Shown piece after piece: positions 8,859-16,947 of a DNA stretch of 51,222 nucleotides (positions are counted from its first letter, which is position 1; the number at the start of each line of letters is the position of its first letter). Both the position numbers and the translations under genes were made by a program. This DNA is from Ignavibacteriota bacterium (GTDB lineage: Bacteria > Bacteroidota > Ignavibacteria > UBA10030 > BY39): NCBI GenBank assembly GCA_003327435.1, contig QOQV01000017.1, forward strand, positions 1-51,222. Reading direction: 5' to 3'. The notes under the pieces are model-generated. The model was not told where the DNA came from. It searched no databases and was given only the letters and a program-made list of their open reading frames with translations.

Positions 8859-11045
8859 ATGAAAACAAAAAAATTGGAACAGGAACAATTTAAAGATTTT
8901 GTAGAACAGACATCTGCCTTTGTCTATTTCATCACAAAAACTGGAAAATTCACATTTGTAAATCCAGCCTTCTCTAACTTCACCGGTTACACACAAAATG
9001 AGCTTCTTAAGAAGAATCTCTTCCAGCTTGTACCAAAAGAGTACCTAAAAAATGTAAAAGCTCTATTTAATGCTCAAATAAAACAAACCCATTTTTCAGC
9101 TTATAACGAGTTCCCAATTTTAACAAAATCTAAAAAAATCAGATGGATAGGACAGAGCAGCAAACTCTATACTGCTAAAAATAAATCGACCGTATTCTGT
9201 GTCGGATTTGATATTACAATTAGAAGAATTGTAGACCAGGAAACACTCACCCTTTCAAAGATTATAGATCAAACACTTGAAATGGTTGTAGTTACAGATA
9301 AGGAAGGTTATATTCACTATGTTAATACTGCATTTGAAAAGATAACAGGTTATACCAAAGAGGAAGCATTGGGTAAAAAATTATCCATTCTCGATTCAGA
9401 TCCATCGGTCAGAGAAAAGATGCATCACATCTGGAATCAGGTTTTACAGGGAAAACCCTGGCATGGTATAATAAAAAATCGTAAAAAAGATGGAACACTT
9501 TACGACGAGGAAGTAACAATCACGCCCGTATATGATGATTACGGAAATCTGATTAACATAACAGAAATTAAAAGGGACATAACCCAGGAAATAAAACAAA
9601 AAACCGAATTACTACAAGCAGAAGCAAAATATAAATCAATCTTCGACAACTCCATTGAGGGAATTTATCAAACCTCAATTGATGGAAAAATCATAACTGC
9701 AAACAAAGCTCTTCTTGATATGCTTGGGTATGATAATATGGAAGATTTCTTAAATTTAGATGCAACTCAATTATACGTGAATCCAGATGATAGAAAAGCT
9801 TTTAAAACAATAATGGATCGTGATGGTAAAGTAATCGACTATGAATTAAGATTAAGAAGGAAAGATGGGAAAGAAATTACTGTGGTTGAAAATGCAAGGG
9901 CAGTGAAAGATTATGAAGGCAATATTATTTATTATGAAGGGATGATGCAGGATATAACAAAGAGAAAAGAGGCAGAGAATGCTATCAGATTGTTAAATGC
10001 TCAAAAAGATAAATTTTTATCTATAATATCACACGATCTGAGAGCACCTTTTAATAGTATATTAGGATTTACAGAAATGCTTCTGGATGATAATATGGAA
10101 TTCTCAGCTGAGGAAAAGAAAGAATTTTTAACATATATTAAACATGCTGCGGAACAACAATTACGGTTGCTGAATAATTTACTGGAATGGTCGAGACTTG
10201 AAACAGGACGTATCAGATTTGAACCAAAACCAAGTAATTTAAAGAAATTAGTTGAAAATTCGATGCTTTCACTAATAGGGAATGCTCATCGAAAAAATAT
10301 TGAACTCACATCTGAAATACCAGAAAACATAACTGTAAATGTAGATGAGAATTTAATTCAACAACTCTTTTCTAATCTTATCGGAAATGCGATTAAATTC
10401 ACACCACAGAATGGAAGAGTTTGGATTGAATATATTGCAACAGAGGAAAATTTTGTGAAAATTGCTGTTAGTGATACTGGTATTGGAATTCCGGAAGAAG
10501 ATTTTCCAAAACTCTTTAGAATAGATACTAAATATTTTTCAAGAGGCACAGAAGGTGAAGAAGGTTCTGGCTTGGGGTTAGCGTTATGTGCTGAAATTGT
10601 ACAGAAACACGGCGGTAAAATTTATGTTGAGAGTCAAGTAAACAAAGGTTCAAGCTTCTACTTTACACTACCTGCGGTCAAAAAATCCATTTTGATAGTC
10701 GATGATAACAAAGGTGATAGACAATTAACAGCCCATTATATGCAACAGATATTACCAGATTATCTGTTATATGAAGCATACGACGGTTATGAAGCAATGT
10801 CAATTGCAATATCTAAAATGCCTTCTTTGATTCTTGCCGATTTTGCTATGCCAGGAATGGATGGCTTACGGATGATAAAAGAAATGAAAACTCACATTCA
10901 AACACAGAATATCCCTGTAATTATAATTACTTCTTATGAATCGAAAGCAGATGCAGCCGGCTTATTAGAACACGGTGTGAAAGAAATATTAATTAAACCT
11001 GTAAGCAAAGAAGATTTAGAAAGAGCTGTTCTAAAATATATTTAG
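8859..11045 (+). CDS. Hybrid sensor histidine kinase with three PAS domains and a receiver domain
   Basis: This is a 728-residue protein without a signal peptide or membrane segment, so probably cytosolic. Three PAS domains lie at about residues 10-125, 130-250 and 255-380. They are followed by a dimerisation/phosphoacceptor domain with the H-box SIISHDLRAPFNSILGF (His392). The ATPase domain has N-box NLIGNAIKFTP, G1 DTGIGIP and G2 GSGLGLALC. The C-terminal receiver domain (about 612-728) has acidic residues VDD near its start, the phosphoacceptor Asp661 (LADFAMPGMDG), a T/S switch region (IITSYES) and the conserved Lys in LIKPV. All catalytic landmarks are present. No DNA-binding response regulator is adjacent, so the downstream target is unknown. 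It may be co-transcribed with the peptidase gene (18-bp gap). Confidence 0.93.
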   Translation: MKTKKLEQEQFKDFVEQTSAFVYFITKTGKFTFVNPAFSNFTGYTQNELLKKNLFQLVPKEYLKNVKALFNAQIKQTHFSAYNEFPILTKSKKIRWIGQSSKLYTAKNKSTVFCVGFDITIRRIVDQETLTLSKIIDQTLEMVVVTDKEGYIHYVNTAFEKITGYTKEEALGKKLSILDSDPSVREKMHHIWNQVLQGKPWHGIIKNRKKDGTLYDEEVTITPVYDDYGNLINITEIKRDITQEIKQKTELLQAEAKYKSIFDNSIEGIYQTSIDGKIITANKALLDMLGYDNMEDFLNLDATQLYVNPDDRKAFKTIMDRDGKVIDYELRLRRKDGKEITVVENARAVKDYEGNIIYYEGMMQDITKRKEAENAIRLLNAQKDKFLSIISHDLRAPFNSILGFTEMLLDDNMEFSAEEKKEFLTYIKHAAEQQLRLLNNLLEWSRLETGRIRFEPKPSNLKKLVENSMLSLIGNAHRKNIELTSEIPENITVNVDENLIQQLFSNLIGNAIKFTPQNGRVWIEYIATEENFVKIAVSDTGIGIPEEDFPKLFRIDTKYFSRGTEGEEGSGLGLALCAEIVQKHGGKIYVESQVNKGSSFYFTLPAVKKSILIVDDNKGDRQLTAHYMQQILPDYLLYEAYDGYEAMSIAISKMPSLILADFAMPGMDGLRMIKEMKTHIQTQNIPVIIITSYESKADAAGLLEHGVKEILIKPVSKEDLERAVLKYI

Positions 11046-11051
11046 AGCACC

Positions 11052-11405
11052 TCACTTTTTTGCACTTTCCCAAAGTGCAAGCGGGCAACCATCAGGTGTT
11101 TCAAACTTTGCCCACCACCCCATATCTGCAATTGGTGTTTTATTTATCAGAACCTTACCTTTGTATTTTTTTATTGCTTTAAGAGTTTTTTCAATGGAAT
11201 CTACTTCTATATAAGGAAGTATTGTGTGTCGTTTGGGCATCTTCTTAACAAGGTAGAAACCACCATTAGGCTTATATGGTGCATAAAAAAGCATATACTT
11301 CCATTCTGGTACTTCTTCAAATTTCCAATTAAATATTTTTCCGAAAAAAGATTTCGTGACTTTGAAATCAGTTGATGGTAATTCTATATGACCAATTCCG
11401 AACAT
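11052..11405 (-). CDS. VOC (glyoxalase/bleomycin-resistance fold) family protein
   Basis: The 117-residue protein has one vicinal-oxygen-chelate domain. The N-terminal half is GIGHIELPSTDFKVTKSFFGKIFNWKFE, and the C-terminal half ends in AKFETPDGCPLALWE, the usual metal-site strand. The probable metal ligands are His6 and the Glu in the final strand. The subgroup resembles the many small VOC proteins annotated as glyoxalase-like or lactoylglutathione-lyase-like, whose substrates are mostly unknown. It is the last gene of the unit begun by the CDGSH protein, 15 bp after the zinc-ribbon protein. It ends 6 bp from the convergent kinase gene. Confidence 0.82.
   Translation of the reverse strand: MFGIGHIELPSTDFKVTKSFFGKIFNWKFEEVPEWKYMLFYAPYKPNGGFYLVKKMPKRHTILPYIEVDSIEKTLKAIKKYKGKVLINKTPIADMGWWAKFETPDGCPLALWESAKK
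11060..11080. other. Perfect 9-bp stem-loop at a convergent gene end
   Basis: The arms TTGCACTTT and AAAGTGCAA flank a CCC loop, 15 bp after the kinase stop and inside the last codons of the convergent VOC gene. Neither strand has a T-tract after the stem, so it is not a canonical intrinsic terminator. It may still act as a 3'-end stabiliser or weak bidirectional terminator. Confidence 0.4.
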
Positions 11406-11420
11406 AATGTTATCCCTTTA

Positions 11421-12725
11421 TTATGATACCGGGTTTAATTCTTTTCTATCTACCTGCGTTAACACCGAATCCATACCTTCCTCAATCATTGTATCGAGTA
11501 AACTTTCAGAAAAGTTTGCTGAAGGTTGTTCTAATTTATCTAAATTTTGTATTGCACGATCCGTTTCAGGGACAACAGATTCAGCAAGATTTTTAAACGG
11601 CTCATTATTAATTACTTTTCTTAAGACATTTTTATTTGCAGAACCTTTTACAACTTTCGAACCAAGTTCGTTTATAGACTTTACAACATCCTCGGGCAGT
11701 GCCTGTACACAGGCATTTATCATACGACTCATATCCACATAACTTTCTCTTATAGCTTTGCTTGGTTTGCCAACGGAAGCACCCACAGTATATGCTGACT
11801 GACTTATACTTGCGCTAAGTAAGCCAGCCATACCTTGAAGTGAACGACTTAAACTTCCACCAAATTTTTCTATATGTTCACCAAAAGATTCAAGTCCGTA
11901 TCCAACAGCATTACTCAATATTTCAAGTCCCTTCTTGATTTCCGTACCCTGTGCTTCATTTCCAGCAGCAGCAATCTTTGCAGCTTCAATTTCAGATAAT
12001 CCTCGTGTATATGAAGCAAGCAACTTTGTTGTTTGCTCAATATCAAACTGGATTCTTTCTACAAGTTGATTAGCTTTCTTTTCGAAGTAGTAGTTACGAG
12101 CTTTATAAAAATGCCATAAAGCAATCTGCATCATTGTTTGAAGTAAAACCGGATCAGTACTAATTGTTGCCATTGATTTTTCACCAATGTGTAGATTGGT
12201 GGCAGCTTCCCATTCCTTTGCATCCAATCTTAAAAACCACTGTCTTGCTGCGATTAAATCACCTAAATCTTCTATTGCCTGAATATCCTTCTCAATTCCT
12301 CTCTGGAAATAACCTGTAGCAATCATATAAGCGCAACTTGCGGCAGATTTGTTTAATCCAACCTCGGAAAAAAGTCGAAAACAGAAAATTAATTGCTCAA
12401 TCACCCTATCCGAAACATTTCCCTGATAGTAAATTGGTTGAATTTTTGCATAAATCTCCTTAGCCCTATTTAAATAAAGATCAGCAGTTTCCTTATATCT
12501 TTGTTTTAACACAGCTGCTCTCTTAGTGTACTTATCCAAATACTTTCTATCCTCATTTCGGAGTGAGTTAATTGCATTTCTAATATCACTTAAGGATAGT
12601 GTCTCGGAAATATTTTTTCTCCCGCACATATAACAAAAATCTCGAGCACCTGAATAATCTATCCACTTATGCCCACAATGCATACATCTTTCAACACCAA
12701 TTTTAATAGACATTTTTTGTGGCAT
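11421..12725 (-). CDS. Unknown protein with N-terminal zinc ribbon and long helical body
   Basis: This 434-residue protein is not recognised. An N-terminal zinc ribbon is clear: C14, C17, C31 and C34 (CMHC...CYMC). Residues about 45-235 are predicted helical, with charged segments that look like helical-hairpin repeats. Residues about 235-330 are rich in Ala, Gly and Ser (for example SRSLQGMAGLLSASISQSAY), then comes another helical region. No enzyme motif, signal peptide or true membrane span is visible. AGGAG seven bases before the ATG at 12725 supports the start over an internal ATG four codons later. It follows the other unknown protein by 22 bp. The pair probably works together, with the ribbon contacting nucleic acid or protein. 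This is inference. Confidence 0.72.
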   Translation of the reverse strand: MPQKMSIKIGVERCMHCGHKWIDYSGARDFCYMCGRKNISETLSLSDIRNAINSLRNEDRKYLDKYTKRAAVLKQRYKETADLYLNRAKEIYAKIQPIYYQGNVSDRVIEQLIFCFRLFSEVGLNKSAASCAYMIATGYFQRGIEKDIQAIEDLGDLIAARQWFLRLDAKEWEAATNLHIGEKSMATISTDPVLLQTMMQIALWHFYKARNYYFEKKANQLVERIQFDIEQTTKLLASYTRGLSEIEAAKIAAAGNEAQGTEIKKGLEILSNAVGYGLESFGEHIEKFGGSLSRSLQGMAGLLSASISQSAYTVGASVGKPSKAIRESYVDMSRMINACVQALPEDVVKSINELGSKVVKGSANKNVLRKVINNEPFKNLAESVVPETDRAIQNLDKLEQPSANFSESLLDTMIEEGMDSVLTQVDRKELNPVS

Positions 12726-12747
12726 TTTTAAGCTCCTGTTTGTTTCA

Positions 12748-13911
12748 TTAATGTCTTCTATCTCTAAGTTGTGCTAATAATCTTAAATATTCTTCTTCTG
12801 TAAGTTCTCCAAAAGCATATTTGTTCTCGACTGTTTCTCTATCAAACTGTAACGAAGGAGAAGAAGCTATCCGTTGATAAGATTCATTAGCTCTTATTCT
12901 ATTGAAGCCCTGTAAAGTTTCAAGTTCCTGTTCAAAAAGGTTTTTAATTGTGTTTTCATTTAATTCAGAACTTGAATTAATGAGATGCCGCATCTTTGCG
13001 AGCGCACTAAATTCCTTAATTCCAATATTTTGCAAAATATCCTGAGCTATTTCAAATTCTTTAGCCTTATAATAAAAGTGATAAGCAAACTTAAATTCAC
13101 TTTCAGAAAGATACCAGTCGGCAATTTCCTTGTACTCTGCAGGAGTTAAACTTGCGGAATCATAAAAATAAAATGCTAATTCAAATTCGTTTCTTGAGCG
13201 CCTCATCTCAGCTAAACTTCTTTTATCGTCTTCAGCCCAATAAATCCATTCAAGATATTCACTTCTATTATTATTTTTTGCAAATTCAATCAATTCAGGA
13301 ATTGCATTGAATCCTTTATAAAATAAATACATCAGATGTTCAACATCGCGGTTATGAGGATTTTGCAATACTGATTGTTTAAGAATCTCAAGTAACTCGC
13401 TCAGGTAATTATTTGAGAATGAGAAGAAGAGTTTAATTGGAATTTTTGGAAGCCGTCTGAGAAAACGGTTTTCATCAAGAAAGAGAAAACTTCTCTGTGG
13501 ATTTGAGAAGGGTGGTTCAATTTCAATATGCTCAACAGCTTTACTAAATTTTTCTTTAAGAAAAATTTTTCTTTGACCGCTTAACCACTTTGTTTCAATT
13601 GTTTTAAAAGATGTATCAATAAAAATTCGCCAGCAGGAAAGCGATGATTCAGCATAAGAATTTTCAGCAAGTGGCAAAGTTGTTTTTAAAATATCGATTA
13701 GGTTTCGATCACGTGCTTCTATTATATCGCCTGAACCTAATTCTCTCAAAAGTTGTGTGTAAAAATAATGTCTGATCCATGGTCGGGTAACTTTTTCGTG
13801 CACATCATGTTTTTTTTGACTTCCCTCTTTGTCAATTTCAATAAGTGTATTAGGATAAGCACCATTGGCACCAAGAGTTAACCTGTCTTTTTGAGATAGA
13901 AAGAATTGCAT
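12748..13911 (-). CDS. Unknown TPR-like helical protein with SHOCT-like C-terminus
   Basis: This is a 387-residue protein I do not recognise. The first ~130 residues form a mixed domain (starting MQFFLSQKDRLTLG). Residues about 165-330 are successive helical pairs of TPR/HEAT type rich in aromatic residues (ELAFYFYDSASLTPAEYKEI, FAYHFYYKAKEFEIA). The last ~28 residues (VENKYAFGELTEEEYLRLLA) fit the SHOCT short C-terminal domain, a motif often found at the ends of otherwise unrelated proteins and thought to mediate oligomerisation. There is no signal peptide or membrane span. It sits 21 bp after the CDGSH gene and 22 bp before the zinc-ribbon gene, so the three are very probably one transcript. 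Confidence 0.7.
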   Translation of the reverse strand: MQFFLSQKDRLTLGANGAYPNTLIEIDKEGSQKKHDVHEKVTRPWIRHYFYTQLLRELGSGDIIEARDRNLIDILKTTLPLAENSYAESSLSCWRIFIDTSFKTIETKWLSGQRKIFLKEKFSKAVEHIEIEPPFSNPQRSFLFLDENRFLRRLPKIPIKLFFSFSNNYLSELLEILKQSVLQNPHNRDVEHLMYLFYKGFNAIPELIEFAKNNNRSEYLEWIYWAEDDKRSLAEMRRSRNEFELAFYFYDSASLTPAEYKEIADWYLSESEFKFAYHFYYKAKEFEIAQDILQNIGIKEFSALAKMRHLINSSSELNENTIKNLFEQELETLQGFNRIRANESYQRIASSPSLQFDRETVENKYAFGELTEEEYLRLLAQLRDRRH

Positions 13912-13932
13912 TATCGACTTCAGCTGTTGTGA

Positions 13933-14169
13933 TTATAAATTTTTATGTGTACCATCGCATTTGGGTTTGTTTTTTGTATGCTTACAACCACAGAGTGCAA
14001 TTTTGGTTTTATCATTTATTTCAAAAACAATTGGAGTGATATTGGTTGACTTATGTGAACCATCACAAAATGGTTGGTTTGCCGAAAGTCCACATGCACA
14101 CCAAGCATATTTTCCAGAATTCAGCTCCAAAACAAACGGAGCTTTCTGAACTATTTTTGGCTCTGTCAT
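13933..14169 (-). CDS. Tandem CDGSH iron-sulfur protein
   Basis: The 78-residue protein has two CDGSH-type [2Fe-2S] motifs, C24-x-C26-x8-C35-x3-H39 and C60-x-C62-x8-C71-x3-H75. Each has the three-Cys, one-His ligand set typical of mitoNEET/Miner-type centres. The tandem arrangement in a short soluble protein resembles the class with two clusters per chain (MiNT/CISD3-like). Such proteins are linked to electron or cluster transfer and redox sensing. The start is well supported: GGAGG lies a few bases upstream of the ATG at 14169. It is the first gene of a four-gene unit with two unknown proteins and a VOC protein, behind a promoter with a dyad. Confidence 0.93.
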   Translation of the reverse strand: MTEPKIVQKAPFVLELNSGKYAWCACGLSANQPFCDGSHKSTNITPIVFEINDKTKIALCGCKHTKNKPKCDGTHKNL

Positions 14170-14190
14170 TTATCCTCCATTTTTGCTATA

Positions 14191-14219
14191 AGTATAATGT
14201 TTATTTTTGAAATAAACAA
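14191..14219 (-). promoter_or_regulatory. Putative promoter with embedded dyad for the CDGSH unit
   Basis: On the minus strand, TTGTTT (14219-14214), 17 bp and TATACT (14196-14191) form a good promoter. It lies about 20 bp upstream of the CDGSH start codon. A perfect inverted repeat with arms TGTTTATTT (14198-14206) and AAATAAACA (14210-14218), spacer 3 bp, fills the space between the two boxes and overlaps the -35 box. That is a typical repressor operator position. The regulator is unknown. The rest of the 150-bp gap to the urocanase gene shows nothing clear. Confidence 0.5.
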
Positions 14220-14319
14220 GTTTTTTTGTTTCCTTAATGTAATTTGTTAAATGGATTCTTTAGTTTCATTAGAAATTACAACAATCATAATTAAAATACC
14301 CGATTTTCCTAAATTCTGG

Positions 14320-15969
14320 CTATTTTAACATTGGTATTTTTATATTGTGTTTACGTGCATTCTGAATAGCTATTTCATATCCAGCATCTGAATGTCTGAC
14401 AATTCCCATAGCTGGGTCATAATTTAAAACGCGTTCAAGTCGAGCTTCTGCTGCTTTTGTTCCATCAGCAACTACAACCATTCCAGCGTGAATTGAAAAT
14501 CCAATACCCACTCCACCACCGTGATGGACACTCACCCAGCTTGCTCCACCAACCGCATTTAAAAGAGCATTAAGTATTGGCCAGTCAGCAATTGCATCAC
14601 TACCATCTTTCATTTTTTCTGTTTCGCGATTCGGTGAGGCAACTGAGCCACAATCAAGATGATCACGACCTATCACAATTGGCGCTTTAACTTCTCCTTT
14701 TGCCACAAGATCATTAAAAATTTTACCCATCTTTGCACGTTCACCGTATCCAAGCCAGCATATCCTTGCAGGAAGCCCCTGGAAGTGTACTTGCTTCTGT
14801 GCTTTTTCAATCCATCGAACCAGTGGTTTATTCTCTGGAAATGTTTCAATAACTGCTCTGTCTGTTCTATAAATATCTTGAGGATCACCTGAAAGTGCAA
14901 CCCAACGGAAAGGACCTTTTCCTTCACAGAATAATGGTCTGATGTATTCAGGTACAAAACCCGGAATATCAAAAGCATTTTTCACTCCATTTGCATAGGC
15001 TTCACCACGAATATTGTTACCGTAATCAAATGTTATTGCACCGCGTTTTTGCAACTCAAGCATAGCCTTGAGATGTTCAACAATTGAAGCACGAGCCATT
15101 GCAATGTATTTTTGTGGATCACTCTGTCGTAAAGCAATTGCTTCTTCATAAGGAATACCAGCAGGCACATAACCATTTAATGTATCGTGAGCTGAAGTTT
15201 GATCCGTTAAAACATCAGGTACAATGCCTCTTCGAACAATTTCAGGTAAAACTTCCGCAGCATTACCTAAAAGTCCGACACTTACAGCTTCTTTATTATC
15301 TTTTGCTTTCAGAACAATATTGAGTGCTTCATCCAAACTGTGTGTCATTATATCGAGATAACCTGTTTTCAATCTTTTTTCGATTCTTAATTTATCGACT
15401 TCTACGGCTAGTATTGCTGCACCGTTCATAGTAGCGGCGAGAGGTTGTGCACCGCCCATTCCACCCAAACCAGCAGTTAGTAGAAATTTTCCAGCAAGTG
15501 AACCACCAAAATATTTATTAGCACAGGCAGCGAATGTTTCGTAAGTGCCCTGTAATATTCCCTGAGTTCCAATATAGATCCAGCTCCCTGCAGTCATCTG
15601 TCCATACATAGTTAATCCAAGAGCTTCGAGTCGTCTAAACTCATCCCAGTTTGCCCAGTTTGGAACAAGCATTGCGTTAGATATCAAAACTCTCGGTGCA
15701 TCTGGATAAGTTTTAAAAATTCCGACAGGTTTGCCAGATTGAATTAATAATGTTTCATCATTCTCAAGTTCCTTCAAACTCCTAACAATTGCTTCGTAGC
15801 ATTCCCAATTTCTTGCTGCTTTACCAGTCCCTCCATAAACAATTAACTCCTGTGGTTTTTCGGCAACTTCTGGATCCAAATTGTTCATCAACATTCTCAT
15901 CGCAGCTTCCTGTATCCATCCTTTACAGGAAAAAGCTGTACCTTGTGGAGCTCTAATTTCTCTTATCAT
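14320..15969 (-). CDS. hutU: Urocanate hydratase
   Basis: This 549-residue protein is full length for the family and has its signature segments: [15 protein letters not shown], the NAD-binding [28 protein letters not shown] and [11 protein letters not shown]. The active-site Cys in ARICWLG is residue 404. The enzyme adds water to urocanate to give imidazolonepropionate, the second step of histidine breakdown, using tightly bound NAD+ as electrophile. No hutH, hutI, formiminoglutamase or hut regulator is in the window, so it is an orphan. Its ATG overlaps the stop of the adenosine-specific kinase gene by 4 bp and the two are co-transcribed. This placement next to nucleotide-related genes is unusual. 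Confidence 0.97.
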   Translation of the reverse strand: MIREIRAPQGTAFSCKGWIQEAAMRMLMNNLDPEVAEKPQELIVYGGTGKAARNWECYEAIVRSLKELENDETLLIQSGKPVGIFKTYPDAPRVLISNAMLVPNWANWDEFRRLEALGLTMYGQMTAGSWIYIGTQGILQGTYETFAACANKYFGGSLAGKFLLTAGLGGMGGAQPLAATMNGAAILAVEVDKLRIEKRLKTGYLDIMTHSLDEALNIVLKAKDNKEAVSVGLLGNAAEVLPEIVRRGIVPDVLTDQTSAHDTLNGYVPAGIPYEEAIALRQSDPQKYIAMARASIVEHLKAMLELQKRGAITFDYGNNIRGEAYANGVKNAFDIPGFVPEYIRPLFCEGKGPFRWVALSGDPQDIYRTDRAVIETFPENKPLVRWIEKAQKQVHFQGLPARICWLGYGERAKMGKIFNDLVAKGEVKAPIVIGRDHLDCGSVASPNRETEKMKDGSDAIADWPILNALLNAVGGASWVSVHHGGGVGIGFSIHAGMVVVADGTKAAEARLERVLNYDPAMGIVRHSDAGYEIAIQNARKHNIKIPMLK

Positions 15970-16448
15970 AGCTTATATCCAATTTTTCTTAAAAATTCTT
16001 TTCGATGTTTTATATCTTCTTCTGTTTCGATACTTTTACTTTTCACACCATCAACTACACCAAGGATACCTCTACCCTGTTCAGTTTCAGCGATAACTAC
16101 TTCAACCGGATTTGCAGTGGCACAAAATATCCTGCAAACTTCCGGTATCATCTTTATGGTGTTTAATATGTTAATTGGATAACCATTATCCATAAAAATT
16201 ATAAAAGAATGCCCAGCCGATAAATTGTATGCATTCTTTTTGGCAATATCAATCAAATTCTGATCATTACCAATATATCTTACAAGTGCAGGGCCAGAAG
16301 ATTCACAAAAGGCGACACCAAATTTCATATGTGGATTTGTGGAAACAATTGCCTCATAAATATCTTCGACAGTTTTAATAAAATGTGATTGCCCGAGAAT
16401 AAAATTTAAATTCTCAGGTTTTTCGATTTTTACTATTTTTAGTTCCAT
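15966..16448 (-). CDS. Adenosine-specific kinase family protein (DUF355-like)
   Basis: The 160-residue protein matches this small family from end to end. Landmarks are [54 protein letters not shown] and the hallmark [19 protein letters not shown], then [10 protein letters not shown]. From family knowledge, an archaeal member was characterised structurally and described as an adenosine-specific kinase. The biological role in bacteria is poorly known. The gene ends 4 bp inside hutU and begins 3 bp after the Mut7-C gene, so the three form a tight group. No signal peptide is present, so it is cytosolic. Confidence 0.85.
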   Translation of the reverse strand: MELKIVKIEKPENLNFILGQSHFIKTVEDIYEAIVSTNPHMKFGVAFCESSGPALVRYIGNDQNLIDIAKKNAYNLSAGHSFIIFMDNGYPINILNTIKMIPEVCRIFCATANPVEVVIAETEQGRGILGVVDGVKSKSIETEEDIKHRKEFLRKIGYKL

Positions 16449-16451
16449 TTT

Positions 16452-16910
16452 TTACCTCATTATTTTTTCTAACTTCCTGATTGTGTTTTTATAATGAGCA
16501 CCTTTCCAGAAAACTTTTTTACACTTTGGACATTCGTAAAATTCCTGAAATCCTTGCCAGGACATTTCGGGAACACGGTCTTTTACGCTTTCTTTCTCAA
16601 CCTTAACTACTATCTCGTTACAGTCGGTACACCGTGTAAAAATTCCTGATTTAATATCAAGTCCAAATTTTTCAACAACATCTCTAAACTGCTCTTCAAA
16701 ATTCTCACTCATAAGCTTATATAAATTATTTATTGTTACATCCATAGGTAAATATCTTCTACGGGTAACGAAAATTCTATTTTGATAGTTAGCGATTTGT
16801 ATCAGCTCAATTAACTCCATCTTAGGATTAAATATCACATCATAGCCAATTATCCTTAGCCAGCGGGCTAATTTCTCAAGCATAGTATCTAATACAAATT
16901 TTTTTTCCAT
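16452..16910 (-). CDS. Mut7-C RNase-domain (DUF82) protein with zinc ribbon
   Basis: The 152-residue protein begins with the typical PIN-like segment FVLDTMLEKLARWLRIIGYD (Asp8 is a probable metal ligand). Family members usually continue with a TRD motif. Here the corresponding segment is FVTRRRYL, with Arg at position 51. The C-terminal half is a zinc ribbon with C94, C97, C127 and C130. The family is named after the C-terminal domain of Mut7-type exonucleases, and bacterial members are mostly uncharacterised. The Asp-to-Arg change may mean reduced or absent nuclease activity. Its start is 37 bp after lptD. It is followed 3 bp later by the adenosine-specific kinase gene. Confidence 0.85.
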   Translation of the reverse strand: MEKKFVLDTMLEKLARWLRIIGYDVIFNPKMELIELIQIANYQNRIFVTRRRYLPMDVTINNLYKLMSENFEEQFRDVVEKFGLDIKSGIFTRCTDCNEIVVKVEKESVKDRVPEMSWQGFQEFYECPKCKKVFWKGAHYKNTIRKLEKIMR

Positions 16911-16947
16911 ACAAAGTTAAATTATTTTTTCAGTAAAATCAAGTAAA

